The notes under the pieces: model-generated
Seen by the model: the letters and a program-made list of their open reading frames with translations, nothing else
What the model was told of the DNA's origin: nothing
The model's database searches: none
Made by a program: the position numbers and the translations under genes
In this document: piece by piece, positions 24,392-35,737 of the stretch
Position numbering within the stretch: position 1 is the first letter of the stretch
How the letters are laid out: each line of letters opens with the position of its first letter
Source: Volutella citrinella
Taxonomy: Eukaryota; Ascomycota; Sordariomycetes; Hypocreales; Nectriaceae
Assembly (NCBI GenBank): GCA_034401135.1
Contig: JAWZSP010000004.1
Coordinates: 3,038,001-3,102,000, forward strand
Direction of reading: 5' to 3'
Length of the DNA stretch: 64,000 nt

Positions 24392-25843
24392 CTAAGTACG
24401 GTAGTCTCCATTGATAGTCACGTAGTCATGGCTGAAATCACAGGTCCAGTGCACGGCCGACTTGTCACCAGTTCCCAGGCGAACAAGAATTTCCAGGTCC
24501 TCCACAGCGAGGATCTCGCTTGCCCTCTCCTCATCCACTTGCTCCGGCTCGCCGTCAACGAGCAATTTCAACTCAGCCGATCCATCGGCCGGGACAAAAG
24601 AAACGTTGGTCCGCTCTGGTACGATCTCGGGTACGTCGTTGATAGGCTGGCCTGGGGGGGAGATAAGAGCATATCCAGCAGCACACAGAATGCGACCCCA
24701 GTTGGCGTCCTTTCCGTACAGAGCGGTTTTGACAAGCGGGGATGTGGCGATCGAGCGGGCAATGGCACGAGCGGCTTCCTCAGAGGCGCTGTCGACAACC
24801 CGGATTGTGACGAATTTGGTGGCGCCCTCGCCATCTCGAACAATGTACTTGGCCAGGTCTGCTGAGAAGTCGGTAAGAAGGGAACGGAATGCCTCGTAGT
24901 CGCTCGAGTCTTCACTAGAAATCTCTTTGCCGCCTGCAGCACCGTTTGCGAGGAGAGCCACGGTATCATTGGTGGAGCTGTCGCCGTCAATGGTGATGGC
25001 GTTGAAGGAACGATCCACGGCGTGGCGCAGAACATTGGTCATGATGGCTGGAGAAATAGGAGCATCAGTCGCCAAGACGGTGAGCAGAGTAGCCATGTTC
25101 GGAGCGATCATGCCGGCACCCTTGGTCATACCGGCGATGCGGTATTCGACGCCAGGGGATGAGGGCAGCTCAAAGGAGCGAGTCATGAGCTTTGGGAAGG
25201 TATCGGTTGTGCAGATAGCCTTGGCACAGTTGATCCAGTGCTTGTGAGAATCACCAGACTGGTGATACGCGACTGGGATGTGATCAATGATCTTCTGAAT
25301 AGGTAGCCTGAAAGTGCTCGTGTTAGCTATTGCGGTCCAGTCATGAAACAGCATTTCGTCGACGAACCTCTGTCCGATAACGCCAGTGCTCATGACCAGC
25401 GTAGAATCTTCGGCGCCAACTCGCTGGTCGGTCGTTCGAGCCATGTTGGTGGCATCTTCGAGGCCTCCGGCGCCTGTGACGGCGTTTGCATTCCCCGAGT
25501 TGATGATGACGCTGCGGAGGCCTGCATTGGAACGGCTCTGGAGCAGCTTGCGGCTGAAAGTCACGGGAGCGGCCTGGAACTTGTTCTTGGTGAATACACC
25601 AGCAGCAGCGCAGGGCCTGTCAGACGTGACGAGGGCCAGATCGGGCTTGCTAGTGTTGCCCGGCTTCACACCCACAAAGATGCCTGAAGCCGTAAAACCC
25701 TTGGGGTATGTTCCCGAAGTCGGCACGTACTTGATCTTGGACGCTGGGATGGAAGCGGCGCCGAGCGTTGTCGTTGCCGACGAGTAAGCACGCGCAAACT
25801 TCATTGCAGGCTTTGCCGCGGTCAATTGGCCTATTATGGGCAT
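24392..25843 (-). CDS. Mitochondrial ornithine/glutamate N-acetyltransferase (ArgJ type)
   Basis: A bifunctional enzyme of the acetyl cycle of arginine synthesis: it moves acetyl from N-acetylornithine to glutamate, and can also use acetyl-CoA. Exons 25843-25368 and 25307-24392 are separated by a stop-free 60-nt intron (donor GTTCGT, acceptor TTTCAG), so unspliced reading gives 483 aa and spliced 463 aa. Removing it restores [14 protein letters not shown]. The N-terminus is basic and hydroxylated with [14 protein letters not shown], a likely matrix-targeting peptide. Family signatures are [26 protein letters not shown], and [20 protein letters not shown], which holds the Ala-Thr autoprocessing site whose Thr becomes the nucleophile. 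The C-terminus [16 protein letters not shown] is typical. A TGAGTCA element lies about 105 bp upstream. Confidence 0.97.
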   Translation of the reverse strand: MPIIGQLTAAKPAMKFARAYSSATTTLGAASIPASKIKYVPTSGTYPKGFTASGIFVGVKPGNTSKPDLALVTSDRPCAAAGVFTKNKFQAAPVTFSRKLLQSRSNAGLRSVIINSGNANAVTGAGGLEDATNMARTTDQRVGAEDSTLVMSTGVIGQRFVDEMLFHDWTAIANTSTFRLPIQKIIDHIPVAYHQSGDSHKHWINCAKAICTTDTFPKLMTRSFELPSSPGVEYRIAGMTKGAGMIAPNMATLLTVLATDAPISPAIMTNVLRHAVDRSFNAITIDGDSSTNDTVALLANGAAGGKEISSEDSSDYEAFRSLLTDFSADLAKYIVRDGEGATKFVTIRVVDSASEEAARAIARSIATSPLVKTALYGKDANWGRILCAAGYALISPPGQPINDVPEIVPERTNVSFVPADGSAELKLLVDGEPEQVDEERASEILAVEDLEILVRLGTGDKSAVHWTCDFSHDYVTINGDYRT

Positions 25844-25947
25844 GTTTGTCGGGTTTGGGCTGGCTCTACGGTCCAGCGCAATGATAGGATTCAGAAGTTT
25901 GAAATGCGGCGTTGATGCTGAGCGATAACGGTGGTGGGTGTGGCTGG

Positions 25948-25954
25948 TGAGTCA
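25948..25954. promoter_or_regulatory. CPRE-like site TGAGTCA upstream of ornithine acetyltransferase
   Basis: A perfect TGAGTCA (TGACTCA on the other strand) 105 bp upstream of the start codon at 25843. This is the bZIP site bound by Gcn4/CPC1/CpcA in cross-pathway control of amino-acid synthesis, and arginine genes are known targets in fungi. A single 7-mer can occur by chance; position and gene identity raise the odds. Confidence 0.5.
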
Positions 25955-28900
25955 GGCTGCTCAAAGTGGCAGGGAGCGGTGACCACACCGAACCGAGCGC
26001 CTGGGCCAACGCCGTGTTGGTTCGTGTCGTCCACGCCATGCGAACGTAAAAAAAATATAGGAGCACTTCGCTGATAGTGGGAACCAGTATTTGTGTGAAT
26101 GAATTTTCGATAAAGCATCAAATTGCGTCTTCACCACCTTACAGAAAGTACAGGCATTTGGTCAAAGAGCGGCGCACATATGCTGGTACCTATTAAAGGC
26201 CAAAGCATTGCCATGCGACCGACAGTCCATGTGCCACACCCACTGGAGGAACGCAATCAGCCATATCTTGGGCAAGTCTTCCGACAACCCAAAGGCAAAC
26301 AAAGCTCCAGGGACTGCACACCAAAGCATTCTGACAAACAAGGTAGATGCTGTTGAAACATGAGGTGTGCATGAAAGCAGGAATAGTCGCCTGGTTTCTG
26401 CTCGGGTTAGCCGTGCATGCCGCGCCAGCAGTACCCAATAAAGGGTCACCAAGCTCGACGAGTTCGAAGAGGACTGAGGCGTGTTCCAGAAAGCGTCCTT
26501 CTCATCCAGTCATAGTCCAGTCGTGTTGTCCAATCCATTGACGGTGATGTGTCGATAAAGGTTAGAACGGACCCGCTGCACTGACGACGGACCAGGGGAT
26601 TGGTAACGGGGGCCTCCGCTTGATGCCGTTACACGCTGAGCCGTCATACGTGCATAGCCCGCAGCCAATTCTTCTCCTGGCACGAGCATGAACGCGGCGG
26701 CAATGTGTAGGTAGACTGAACAAAAATAGGAGTTAGGTGTGCATTGACTCTGGACGAATGAAAGCGCTGAGACGGACTCTGTCTCAACGTCCGGTAACGA
26801 GGCGCAGCTGTTCGGGGCATAACCTCCAGTGGGATGGGGTGCCGGGGTCGTGTTCGTGACCAGGCGAAAGCCTCCGCGATCATCACTTAGGACCGATCTT
26901 TTCTCCACCATAAACCACTGGGCTGGGGTGATATTGGGTGTGCGAGTCGCAGGTCGGTATGGATGCACGCGACAGACAGTCACTGGTGCGACTGGCAGTC
27001 CGACAAGGGCAAGAAGGGGTTGGCTCAAGCCTGAGACAGGCAACGAAGCGGAAGCAGTGGCCACCCCTGCTTGCCCTGCTCCCCTTCGCCACCGCAAAGC
27101 CAGAAACAGCGATTGAACTCACTACCGACCAAGTGCCAAGTTAGTGGTGGCGATGGTTGAAAGGGGTGACGGTCCAAGTTTCGTTCCTGCATAAAAGAAA
27201 GTGGTGGTGTGGTCAAGCCATCGGACGCACGGAGGCAGCCAGCGCAATAGCCATAAACAGTCAAGATGATTGTTTCCGATTTCTGCAATGGTACGGAGTA
27301 GCCATAGGAGGCGACGCATGAGTCTGTCCACCGGAGAAGACGGAAGATCGCCAGCCCCCAGAGCGAAGATTGCGGGATGGATTCGCTAGCTTGACGAGAA
27401 GCAGGGCTCATCCAGGCTGCCAATGAGATGGCCCCAATTCTGGTTCTGCGCGTCTGCGACTCCTATCAAACAATCCCCAGAAGTCGGTGCCTGGCAAATG
27501 TTTAGCATCCCAGGACTGCAGAAGCAACAGTTCGAATCCGGTATCTGGTGATTGCTGGTGGCCCATGTGAAAGACAGTGCCAGGATAATCCTGCAAGCCA
27601 AGACCATTGAACCGCCTAGGACTTCGCATAGGAAAAAGGCGGCTGTACATCACCAGCTGGAGGGCTACAACGTTACAGGCTGTCACATGAAGTTGCGTGC
27701 TTTTGCTGGTGTCAGTTCGCGCATTTGATCTCAGCGTATGGCTTAAAGACACTCGGTGGCGGGCAAGTTCCAGGAGAACCAAGTCACTACCTAGGTAGGG
27801 GCTCCTCGGTCTGCATTGCCGTAATACGCCATCGTACACCAAGCGTAGGACGTGGCCCTTGTGGTCTCAATGCTTCGCAATTGCACCGAATGGGAGGTTT
27901 TGCGGGGAAGAGAGCTGGGACGACCTGATCATTTCATCATGAAGTTCAGTTTCATCCCCGCTGCAAATAGAAGACGAGGCCGGCACAAGGTCTACTCATC
28001 CTGGGCTGGTTTTTCGGCAGCTTCCTGTACCATCTTGACATGTGTAGTAGGTAGGACGATGTTGTTTCACAGAAGCACGTCTCCAGCTGAGCTTGGATGG
28101 TGTTCAGCAAAGCGGTGGTGTTTCAACCTGTGCAGGCGTTGTGTTGTGTCAGGGCTGTGATTGGCGTAGTCGTCTCCTTCTCCCAAACCTGATTTGGTGT
28201 GATGCCTTGGCCAAGGGACCGCAACGTTTGGTCCCAGCTCGCCCTTATTATGCACTAGTCCACATATGCAGCACAGACACCGGCGCCAGAGCCAAGACCA
28301 CTCTGCATGTCCGCTCGGGGCATCTCAGCGCCAGTGCAGGGGCGGCATAGACGACTTACACCGCACTGGGCCACAGAGCGATTGGCAGTCGATTGCTGCA
28401 ACCACTTGGTGCGGAACATCGTCACTCTGCCCAGTGGTAAACCCGCAAGCGCGGCCAGAACAGGCGCCTGCAGCCGTTTACACGTCATTGTGACTGGTTG
28501 CGTCGCACCCGTCGCCTACCGGCGAGGCTGCCGCTGTTTTTTGCAAAATACGGTGAGGCAGAGGAAGCAAACAGCCCGGCCGGGGAGCGTAACTACGATG
28601 CCGTTGTTTCCCGGTTGGACGAGATGCCAGCAAGCGCTACAGCCGCGTACTTGTTCAGTTACTTTGTACACCCCGGGAAGCGGATAAGATGTGGGCTGCT
28701 AGAAGTACCGATCTTGCGTGGGAGTTGACCGTCCCATTTGTCCGCAGACAAGGGAGACAATGGGATGGGACTGGGTGGGCAGGGAAGATCTGTTTCGACT
28801 CTATCAAGTCGATCCCGGCGCCTGGATCATCTGTTGGCTAACTAGATGGAAGAGGTGTTACGATACCTCACAAAGTTACACCACTGTTCAGTCCCATCCA

Positions 28901-30334
28901 ATATGTCTTCTGGCCGGAATGCGTGGTGACAGGGTTCTTGGTGCTAGTACCAGGGCGCCACAGACAGCCATATTTGATCTTGTGCGCTCTGCGGAACATC
29001 TTGACTGCACCGTAGCCGCCGCGCACATGTACGATCTGCAGTGTGCTTCATTGTCTGGCTAATAGGCAACGAGATATCATGTTCTTGATGCTCCTGTAGC
29101 CGCTGGCAGGTCTGTTTCCCGCATGACCTAAACGTGGAGGGCATGAGCCCCTGGGCGTGCCATTCGGTGAGCCACCTCACCATGACACGCGGAGGCGAGG
29201 GGCAGCCGGTGGGTCCACCCAAGCGCCGCCGGACGGCACTCCGGCCGGGACATTCTAAGGCAAGGAAGGGATGGCAAGTCAATGCCGCGCCCAGACATCT
29301 CCTGTACCAACCTCAAGTTCTACGGAGCCCAACCACCACACCACCCCCCTGGTATTCAGATCGTGGCTCGCTATGCCACACAGACGATCGGATCAACAGG
29401 GGCAGGTGGTGTGGATACTGCATTGCCTGCCTACCACATGCGAGCACTACACTCGCCTCACAGGAACCTGAAGCAGCACGAGCCCGGCTCGTCAACTTGT
29501 TTCCTGCTCCAGGGGGGTGTGCAATGCGCCGACGGGGCGTGTCCCCCGCGATGCCTCACCTCGGCATGCTCGACTGGCCAGTGTCGTCTCTGGTTCGTCT
29601 GGATGGCGATCTCTGCAACATGGTGGGCCGAGTGCCGACTCGCAGCTGGCTACTGCAAGGAGGGACGAGAAACGGGACGCGAGGCCTGTGAAGGGGGGTT
29701 TCCATCGTCAATCCCGTCCCTCCCAGACACTGAGAGCCTCACAGTACAAAAGATGTCACATCCTCTGCCACCCTCCGGCTTGCTTCCTGCTCCCCAACAC
29801 TGCTCGGGAATTCATCTGCCTATCACTCCTTTGCTCAACGCGGCTGGTTTCGCTTCCTTCCTTTCATCTTCTTCGTTTCGTCGCTTCGTCCTCTGAGGCT
29901 GGGCTTTCATTGGACCTCATCTTTCCCAAAATCACCGAACCACTCTTTTGTGTTCCAAGATACTTGCGTTGCAAGCACCACTTGTTTGCCCTTACACATA
30001 TCGGGAGCAACTGGGAAACACTTTTTGTCCCGTTCGTCTAACCAAGGCCCTTCTGACCGCCCCTTTCTCGTCACTCGTCCTTGTGTCTCGGGTCTCATTC
30101 CTTAAGGGCCCTCTCACCCACAATCCTTTGTTAGCCGGAGACGACATCCACAATCCTATCGACACAACCCCGAACGATCGAGGCCGATACACGTGTCAGG
30201 CAGCCTGCCATTCATCAGGTGTTCGCGGTTCTAGGCCCCTTTATCTCTGTGGTCTTCAAGCTGGGCTTGATTTATACCAGTGACAATCTTTATCATCCCG
30301 CAGTACAAAAGCGCACCTGAGACCTCTCTGGGAG

Positions 30335-30480
30335 AGTCCATCCCCTTCTGCGACAGTATTCTCACATCACAAGACAACCCAGTCTCTTTTCACTCTCTCT
30401 TATCATCTTTGTCGTTACTCATACCTCCTTGAAGGAGTCGCATATTTGTATCATTCATTTTTGGATACGGATCTCACACA
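30335..30480 (+). promoter_or_regulatory. Pyrimidine-rich leader of the LPMO gene
   Basis: The roughly 145 bp before the start codon are rich in C and T with runs such as CACTCTCTCTTATCATC and contain no ATG, as is common around transcription starts and leaders of strongly expressed fungal genes. A pyrimidine tract ending in an AG near 30302 could be a 5' UTR splice acceptor, but I have no matching donor. Confidence 0.4.
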
Positions 30481-31832
30481 ATGAAGTTCAACCCCATCGT
30501 CTTCACCGCCAGTGGCCTTCTGGGCTTGGCCGAAGCACACATGAAGATGACCGACCCCAAGCCTTTCAGAGCGGCCGACCCCATGGGCGACTACATCAAC
30601 CCGCTTGACAAGTCAGGCTCCAACTTCCCGTGCAAGGGTTACCTCTCTGATATCGGTACTGATGCCGGAAAGCCCACTGCCGAGTGGGTGGCTGGTCAAA
30701 GCTACAAGTACACGATTCAGGGCGGTGCCAACCATGGAGGAGGTAGTTGCCAGGCGTCCCTCTCCTTCGATCAAGGCAAAACCTGGAAAGTTATCAAGTC
30801 ATACATCGGCAACTGTGTTGGTCAGGGAACGACCAGTTATGACTTCACGGTTCCCAGCGACACCCCCAGTGGCGAGGTTGTATTCGCCTGGTCCTGGTTC
30901 AACAGGATAGGAAACCGCGAGATGTACATGAACTGCGCCCCGATCAATATCAAGGGGGGTTCCAGCAAGCGCGCCAACGCCTTGAGTGACCGCCCCGACA
31001 TGTTTGTTGCCAACGTTGGCAATGGCTGTACTACTCTTGAGAGCAAGGACGTCAAGTTCCCCAACCCTGGTGCCGACGTCCAAGACGGCAAAACAGAAAC
31101 GAGTGATCCTCAAGGATCATGCGGTACAGGCGGTGGAACTGGCGGAGGAAGCGGCGGCGGCAACGGTGGTGGTAATGGTGGTGGTAATGGTGGTGGCAAC
31201 GGTGGTGGTGTTAGCACTGCTCAACCCCAACCCCCTGCGAGCACTCCAGTTGCCCCCCCGCCCTCTCCTACCACCACGAAGGCTTCAAAGCAGCCGGGTA
31301 ACACGAACCTGTACGAGCCCTCCCTCCCCTATATCTGGAGATCCAGCAGCTAACTAGACATCTTAGTCCGGGTGGTGTTTTCATCACTGTCCCTCCTTCC
31401 GGTGGCGAAACAACTGCCGCTCCTCAGCCTTCAGCGCCAGCACCCGAGCCTTCGGCGGCACCAAATCCCGGCAACGGCGGCGGTCAGTCGTCCCTCGTTA
31501 CCGTTACCCGCCCCGCCTCAGGCACCGGCGGCCAGCCCGCACCTACCAACACTCCGGTTCCGTCCCCCGGCAACGGCGGCGGGAACGGGGGCGGGAACGG
31601 GGGCAGCGAAAGCGGCAGCCAGCAGCCTGGTTCGGCGTGCACCAATGAGGGAGAGTGGAACTGTCTAGGAGGATCCAAGTTCCAGCGCTGTGCTTCCGGC
31701 AGGTGGTCTGTTGTCATGTCCATGGCTGCTGGCACAACGTGCCAATCCGGTGCGAGCTTGAAGGCTTTCGTTGTGAGCGGTAAGCGATCTGGCTTCCGCC
31801 GCGCTCTCCATGATCTGGCCAGGCACCTGTAG
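30481..31832 (+). CDS. Secreted AA11-type lytic polysaccharide monooxygenase (chitin-active family)
   Basis: A copper enzyme that oxidatively cleaves polysaccharide chains, chitin in characterised AA11 members; secreted. Exons 30481-31310 and 31367-31832 join in phase across a 56-nt intron (donor GTACGA), giving 431 aa; without splicing the frame would stop at 31353. Residues 1-19 are a signal peptide and cleavage after AEA leaves His20 as the mature N-terminus, the first ligand of the copper histidine brace. His85 in QGGANHGGGS is the likely second ligand and Tyr149 in NREMYMNCAP the axial tyrosine. Cys51, 90, 112 and 152 suit disulfides. After the catalytic domain come a Gly-Asn tract, a Pro/Thr linker, a second Gly-Asn tract and a four-Cys module (ACTNEGEWNC to TTCQSG) resembling the C-terminal domain of many AA11 proteins, then a basic tail. 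Confidence 0.93.
31138..31209 (+). repeat. GGN-repeat tract in the LPMO linker
   Basis: An in-frame tandem array of GGT/GGC and AAT/AAC codons encoding GGGN units (about five), based on a 12-nt period. A second shorter GNGGG tract is encoded at about 31573-31610 in exon 2. These are probably flexible linker segments and prone to length change by slippage. Confidence 0.8.
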
Positions 31833-34077
31833 GCTGAGTCGCCTTACTTGTGACGTGAGCATTTGCCTGGTATATCTGAACATATCCTGTCTACACTTTT
31901 GTACTTTTTTTTTCGTATGACAAGGGCACATGACATGGGTGGACCGCATTTGATCAGTTAGAGGAGTACTCGAGGGTTTTTTGGTTCTTGGTTATCGGTT
32001 TTGGATGCTCATATTGGATGCTCATTTGGGAGAACATCGGTTCGAAGGAAGTTCGGTACATCTAGATGGATTGGAGCAATTTGATGGGCTGGTATAGTAC
32101 CAGCCTTTTTCCGTATCAAATGTCTCCTGATCTCTCTGTCCAAGCCTCGAATCACTTATACACACCATAGCGACGCTTGCCTAGAAAGAAGAGCAGCGGC
32201 CATTCTCATCGGCCCCCGGTAGTTGCTTAAATGTGGGAGTGACTGACTCTCGAGAAGCATGCTCAATAATCTGTCGCCTTCACAGTGGACCTGACGCTCC
32301 GGGTGGTTCGCACATGCCCCGATGTGGCGGGGTCTGGACAATCCTAAGGTTTAGACCAAGATCTTGTAAGGGATCTATAGTAACACGAAAAGAACACCAA
32401 GAGAGAATCTAAGTTATCGACGAGGCAGCCAACCCAGCCTCTTTATTATCCCGGCTACGATGCCCTAGACTGGCTCCGGGCCAACTGGCAAGCGAGTCCT
32501 CAAACGGATAGTACTACGAGGCACCCAGCTCGACCTGGTCTGTGAGGCTGGTGTGGGGTGGAGGGGTTGTGGCTCATTCCTGGGTCTCGACGTGGCTTAC
32601 AGCCCACCCCACGCCATTGGACCCCCAGATGATGCTGAAAGATCGGACTTGTCGTGGAAGGAAGAGAGCCGCGTATTCTCCTCGACATCCCCCAAGCCGG
32701 GTGGTTGGGTGGTTGGGTGGCTCAGCCCCTCGGTTCATTCGCTCGCTCACACGCGCTCCAACCCGACCCCAAATTCAGCTGCCGGGGCGGGGCTGTGTTG
32801 TCGAATGGAGTGCGCGCTGCGACATGCGCCAGATGGAGGGAGCAGTTCTGACATCAGCAGAGCCCAGCCCTGCACCGAGGCTGCACACTCACAACTTGGG
32901 CACACGCGTGTCTCATTCGCGACACGCAGCCGTATCGAGCGAGACTGTGCGATGTCTGGCAACGACCGGCTCCCAGTTTGGTTAGTTAAGGTCGATATCA
33001 AGGCCTGGGCAGTTCTGTTGTTTATGCTGGGCAGCAAGCGCTGGGCCGTCCACCAGTTGACCGCCCGCGGTGGTCCCGCACCCCAGCTCAAGGATCCATG
33101 TCAGTGTTTCTATCTGTCCACCCCATTCAGAAAGCCCTGCCGCTTTAACCTGGAGATGCCGCCCGATCCATCTCAGATACACACAAGTGGCGATGGAAAT
33201 CTGAGCGAAGACTGAGCCGCTGCAACCTGGATAGACCCAAGTTCGAGACACCCATCGCCTCGACATTCAGGGAGGCCTGGTGACGAGGTATTCTTTTGCT
33301 CAGCCCACCTCTGGGAGTCGAAATGTATTTGTGTGTGGTCCGTGGGCTCCATTTGACGAGCTTGTAGCGTGTTGACCTCAACATATCATCACTTCCAATG
33401 AACCCAGCCAGCCTCGTAACAGCAAACGCCTCAATCAAAACTAGAAGGAAGGAAATCGAAAGAGGTGGTTTAATGCTTTGATAGAAAAGATATTGGCCTA
33501 GTCCTCTGCTCACTTCTGCAAACCTCTTGAGGAACGTCTCATCAGTCTCAGCACCATTTCAGGCAGACCTATTAAAATCAATTATTCCTAGACTACTCGC
33601 ATGAAAATACTCGGCTAACCAGTCATCTTCACCGGATAACGTAGAGATCTGGCATGTTTTTGCCCGTCGGCGTGCACTGAGAAGCCAAGTTCGCTCAGCC
33701 AAAGTTGGGTGACGGAGGCCAGGGCAAGAGCGGCGATGCCGACTTGCCGCGTTGAGCCTAGACCGCTACCGCTGTAGGCCTCCGCTGGTTAGGCCTTATA
33801 ACGTCCACGCCCGCCTCCCACCTCCCACCTTCTGGTGCTGTCGCGACCCCGCGGACTCGACCTTTTGCTCCCACCTCAACACTGCGGCGACTCTCGCTCA
33901 GTGACGGAACACCGTCGCCCACTGCCTCTCTCCCCAAACCATCGATCCACCCAATCTCCCGGGTCTGGCACAGCCATCAGTCTTCGCCAGCCTCGTTTTC
34001 GCCCACAGCGCTGCATCCGGCACCCCTCCCTTGCCCTCCGCGAACGATCGATATCAGGGCAACTCCCCTCCCCAGCC
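31833..34077. other. Intergenic between the LPMO and the WW-protein gene
   Basis: About 2.2 kb without a supportable gene. It contains a 13-bp direct duplication (ATTGGATGCTCAT type) at 32001-32025 and a G-rich GGTTGGGT repeat at about 32699-32719. The last 260 bp before the WW-protein start are C-rich (leader-like). Confidence 0.45.
32699..32719 (+). repeat. GGGTGGTT short tandem repeat
   Basis: Three GGG runs separated by TGGTT, ending in GG: about 2.5 copies of an 8-bp unit. It could in principle form a weak G-quadruplex. No function is evident. Confidence 0.5.
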
Positions 34078-35737
34078 ATGGCAGGGCCAACATCCCCCGC
34101 GGCCGACGGCCCCTCATACGCCCCTCCCTCCTTGCCCGCAGGTTGGATCGCGCAGTGGGACGGCTCGAGCAAGAAGTACTACTTTGTGCAGCTCTCGACA
34201 GGTGTCTCCCAATGGGAGACCCCCACCGAACCAGTGGCGGGCAACACCCCGGGCCAGACTGTTGAGCATCCGTACGGCACCCCGCCCCAGCCCGAGCTCA
34301 TTACACATCCGGACGGTTCGCAAACCGTGCGCCACGCGGATGGCACTATGGAGCCCATCCTACCCGACGGCACGCGAGGTGCCGATGGCCCTACTGGCCA
34401 GCGCGGCATCGGTGTAAGTCTTACCCTTGCAACCGCTCTGATAAGAAGCCAGACCGGGCCTGATGGTATCAATATGCTGACGCGACGCTGATCCAGAGCA
34501 TGGCGATGAATGCACTACTCGGAGGGAAGAATTCTAACCACGGTAGCGGCGGTAGCAGCGGGCAAGCCAGTAACCCTCTCGGGCAGCTTGGTGGATTGGC
34601 GAGCCAGTTTCTCGGAGGCAACCAGGGCAATAGCCATGGGAACAGCGGTCACGGAAACAGCAACCACGGCGGAGGAAGCAACCTCGGCGGCCTTGCGAGC
34701 CAATTCTTTGGTGGTGGCAATCAAAGCAGTCACTCCGGCGGCGGCAGCGAAGGCGGGAAGAACTCAGCCGGCAAGCTCGTGGGGCAGCTCGCGTCCAGTC
34801 TCATGTCGTCTGGAAACAACAAGCCCGAACCACCACAGAACTATCATGGCGGCCAGCAGACCAACCAGCCCCACCACCAAGCAGGTGGTTTGGCCGGTAC
34901 TGTCATGGGCGGTGTCGCTTCCATGATGGGTGGCAAGCACAGCAGCAGCGTAAGTGACTCGGATTCGTTCTTGTTGACATTGCTGCAAGATTCTAATCAC
35001 CTTCTCAGAACCAAAACTTTGGATACCACCAAGGTGGCCAGCAAAGTGGAAGCTACTCAGGCGAGGCACCTACATACAATCCCGCTGGGCAAAAACCGTC
35101 GGGACCGCCAGCGGGCTCACAGTCCTACAACTCGTCCCCTCCCAAGCCTCCTCATAGCGCGCAGCAGGGCTCAAACCAGCAGTACTCTGGTTCCAACTCA
35201 TACCCTCCGCCTCCTGGCAACGCGCCTCAGCCCTCTCAGTCCTTCCCTTCTCCTCCATCAGGCGGTTATCCTCCCCAAGGCCAGTCATATTCCTCAACCG
35301 GTGAGCCTCCGCATGGCCAATCGTATCCCGCGACAGGCCAACCTCCTCAAGGTCATCAATCGTATCCCCCGACAGGCCAGCCTCCCCAAGGTCAATCGTA
35401 CCCCCCGCAGGGTCAGCCTCAACATCAACAATATGGTCAGGCTTATCCCCAGGGTTCGCAGGGACAAGGCAGCCATCTCGGCAGTCACGATCAGTATCCC
35501 CCACCCCCTGGGGGCTATGGCGCGCCCCCTGCGGGAGGTCATCAACAGTACCCTCCTCCCGGTGGATACAATCCTTCTTACAACGGAGGCCATGGAGGAC
35601 CTGGAGCCCCTGGCGGTCAACCGCCCTATGGAGGCCAGTCTCCCTATGGTGGCCAGCCTCAGCATCAGGACGGTGGTCACCACGCGCCGCCGCCACCGGG
35701 TGGCCGTCCCGTTCAGCAGTATAACCCCCAATACTGA
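34078..35737 (+). CDS. WW-domain protein with Gly/Asn/Ser and Pro/Gln/Tyr-rich tail
   Basis: Three exons, 34078-34413, 34497-34949 and 35009-35737, all phase 0, give 505 aa. Introns are 83 and 59 nt with GTAAGT donors. Residues 18-50 form a WW domain: LPAGW with Trp23, Tyr34-Tyr35-Phe36, and Trp46 in VSQWETP; WW domains bind Pro-rich peptides. Next comes a short charged part, then a Gly/Asn/Ser/His-rich part with repeated LGGLASQF-like blocks (residues about 115-260), and a Pro/Gln/Gly/Tyr-rich tail with tandem GQPPQGQSYPP-type repeats, ending VQQYNPQY. The tail contains PPPPGG runs that could bind WW or SH3 domains. The frame is open upstream of 34078 to an in-frame Met at 33835, but that stretch looks like leader. 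Molecular role unknown. Confidence 0.88.
35282..35420 (+). repeat. Tandem repeat encoding GQSYPPTGQPPQ-type units
   Basis: Roughly four imperfect 33-36 nt units in exon 3 of the WW-protein gene, each encoding a variant of QSYPxTGQPPQG. The repeat is in frame, so copy-number change would alter tail length without frameshift. Confidence 0.75.

Larger units (their letters stand above)
25844..30480. other. Gene-poor region, 4.6 kb
   Basis: No gene that I can support. Open frames are short, lie on both strands and have no family signature, splice logic or consistent codon preference. A 56-codon frame at 26371-26541 begins with a signal-peptide-like segment but has no other support. From about 29800 onward the plus strand becomes CT-rich, consistent with the promoter and long leader of the LPMO gene. 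No transposon ends, long repeats or tRNAs were noticed. Confidence 0.45.

Noticed and set aside
27528..27560. TTCGAATCC reminiscent of a tRNA T-loop
   Set aside because: The flanking bases do not form a T-stem and no anticodon or acceptor stem can be built around it.
31367..31668. Separate small gene downstream of the LPMO stop at 31353
   Set aside because: That stop lies in a 56-nt intron; exon 2 continues the LPMO in another frame to 31832 with linker and four-Cys module.
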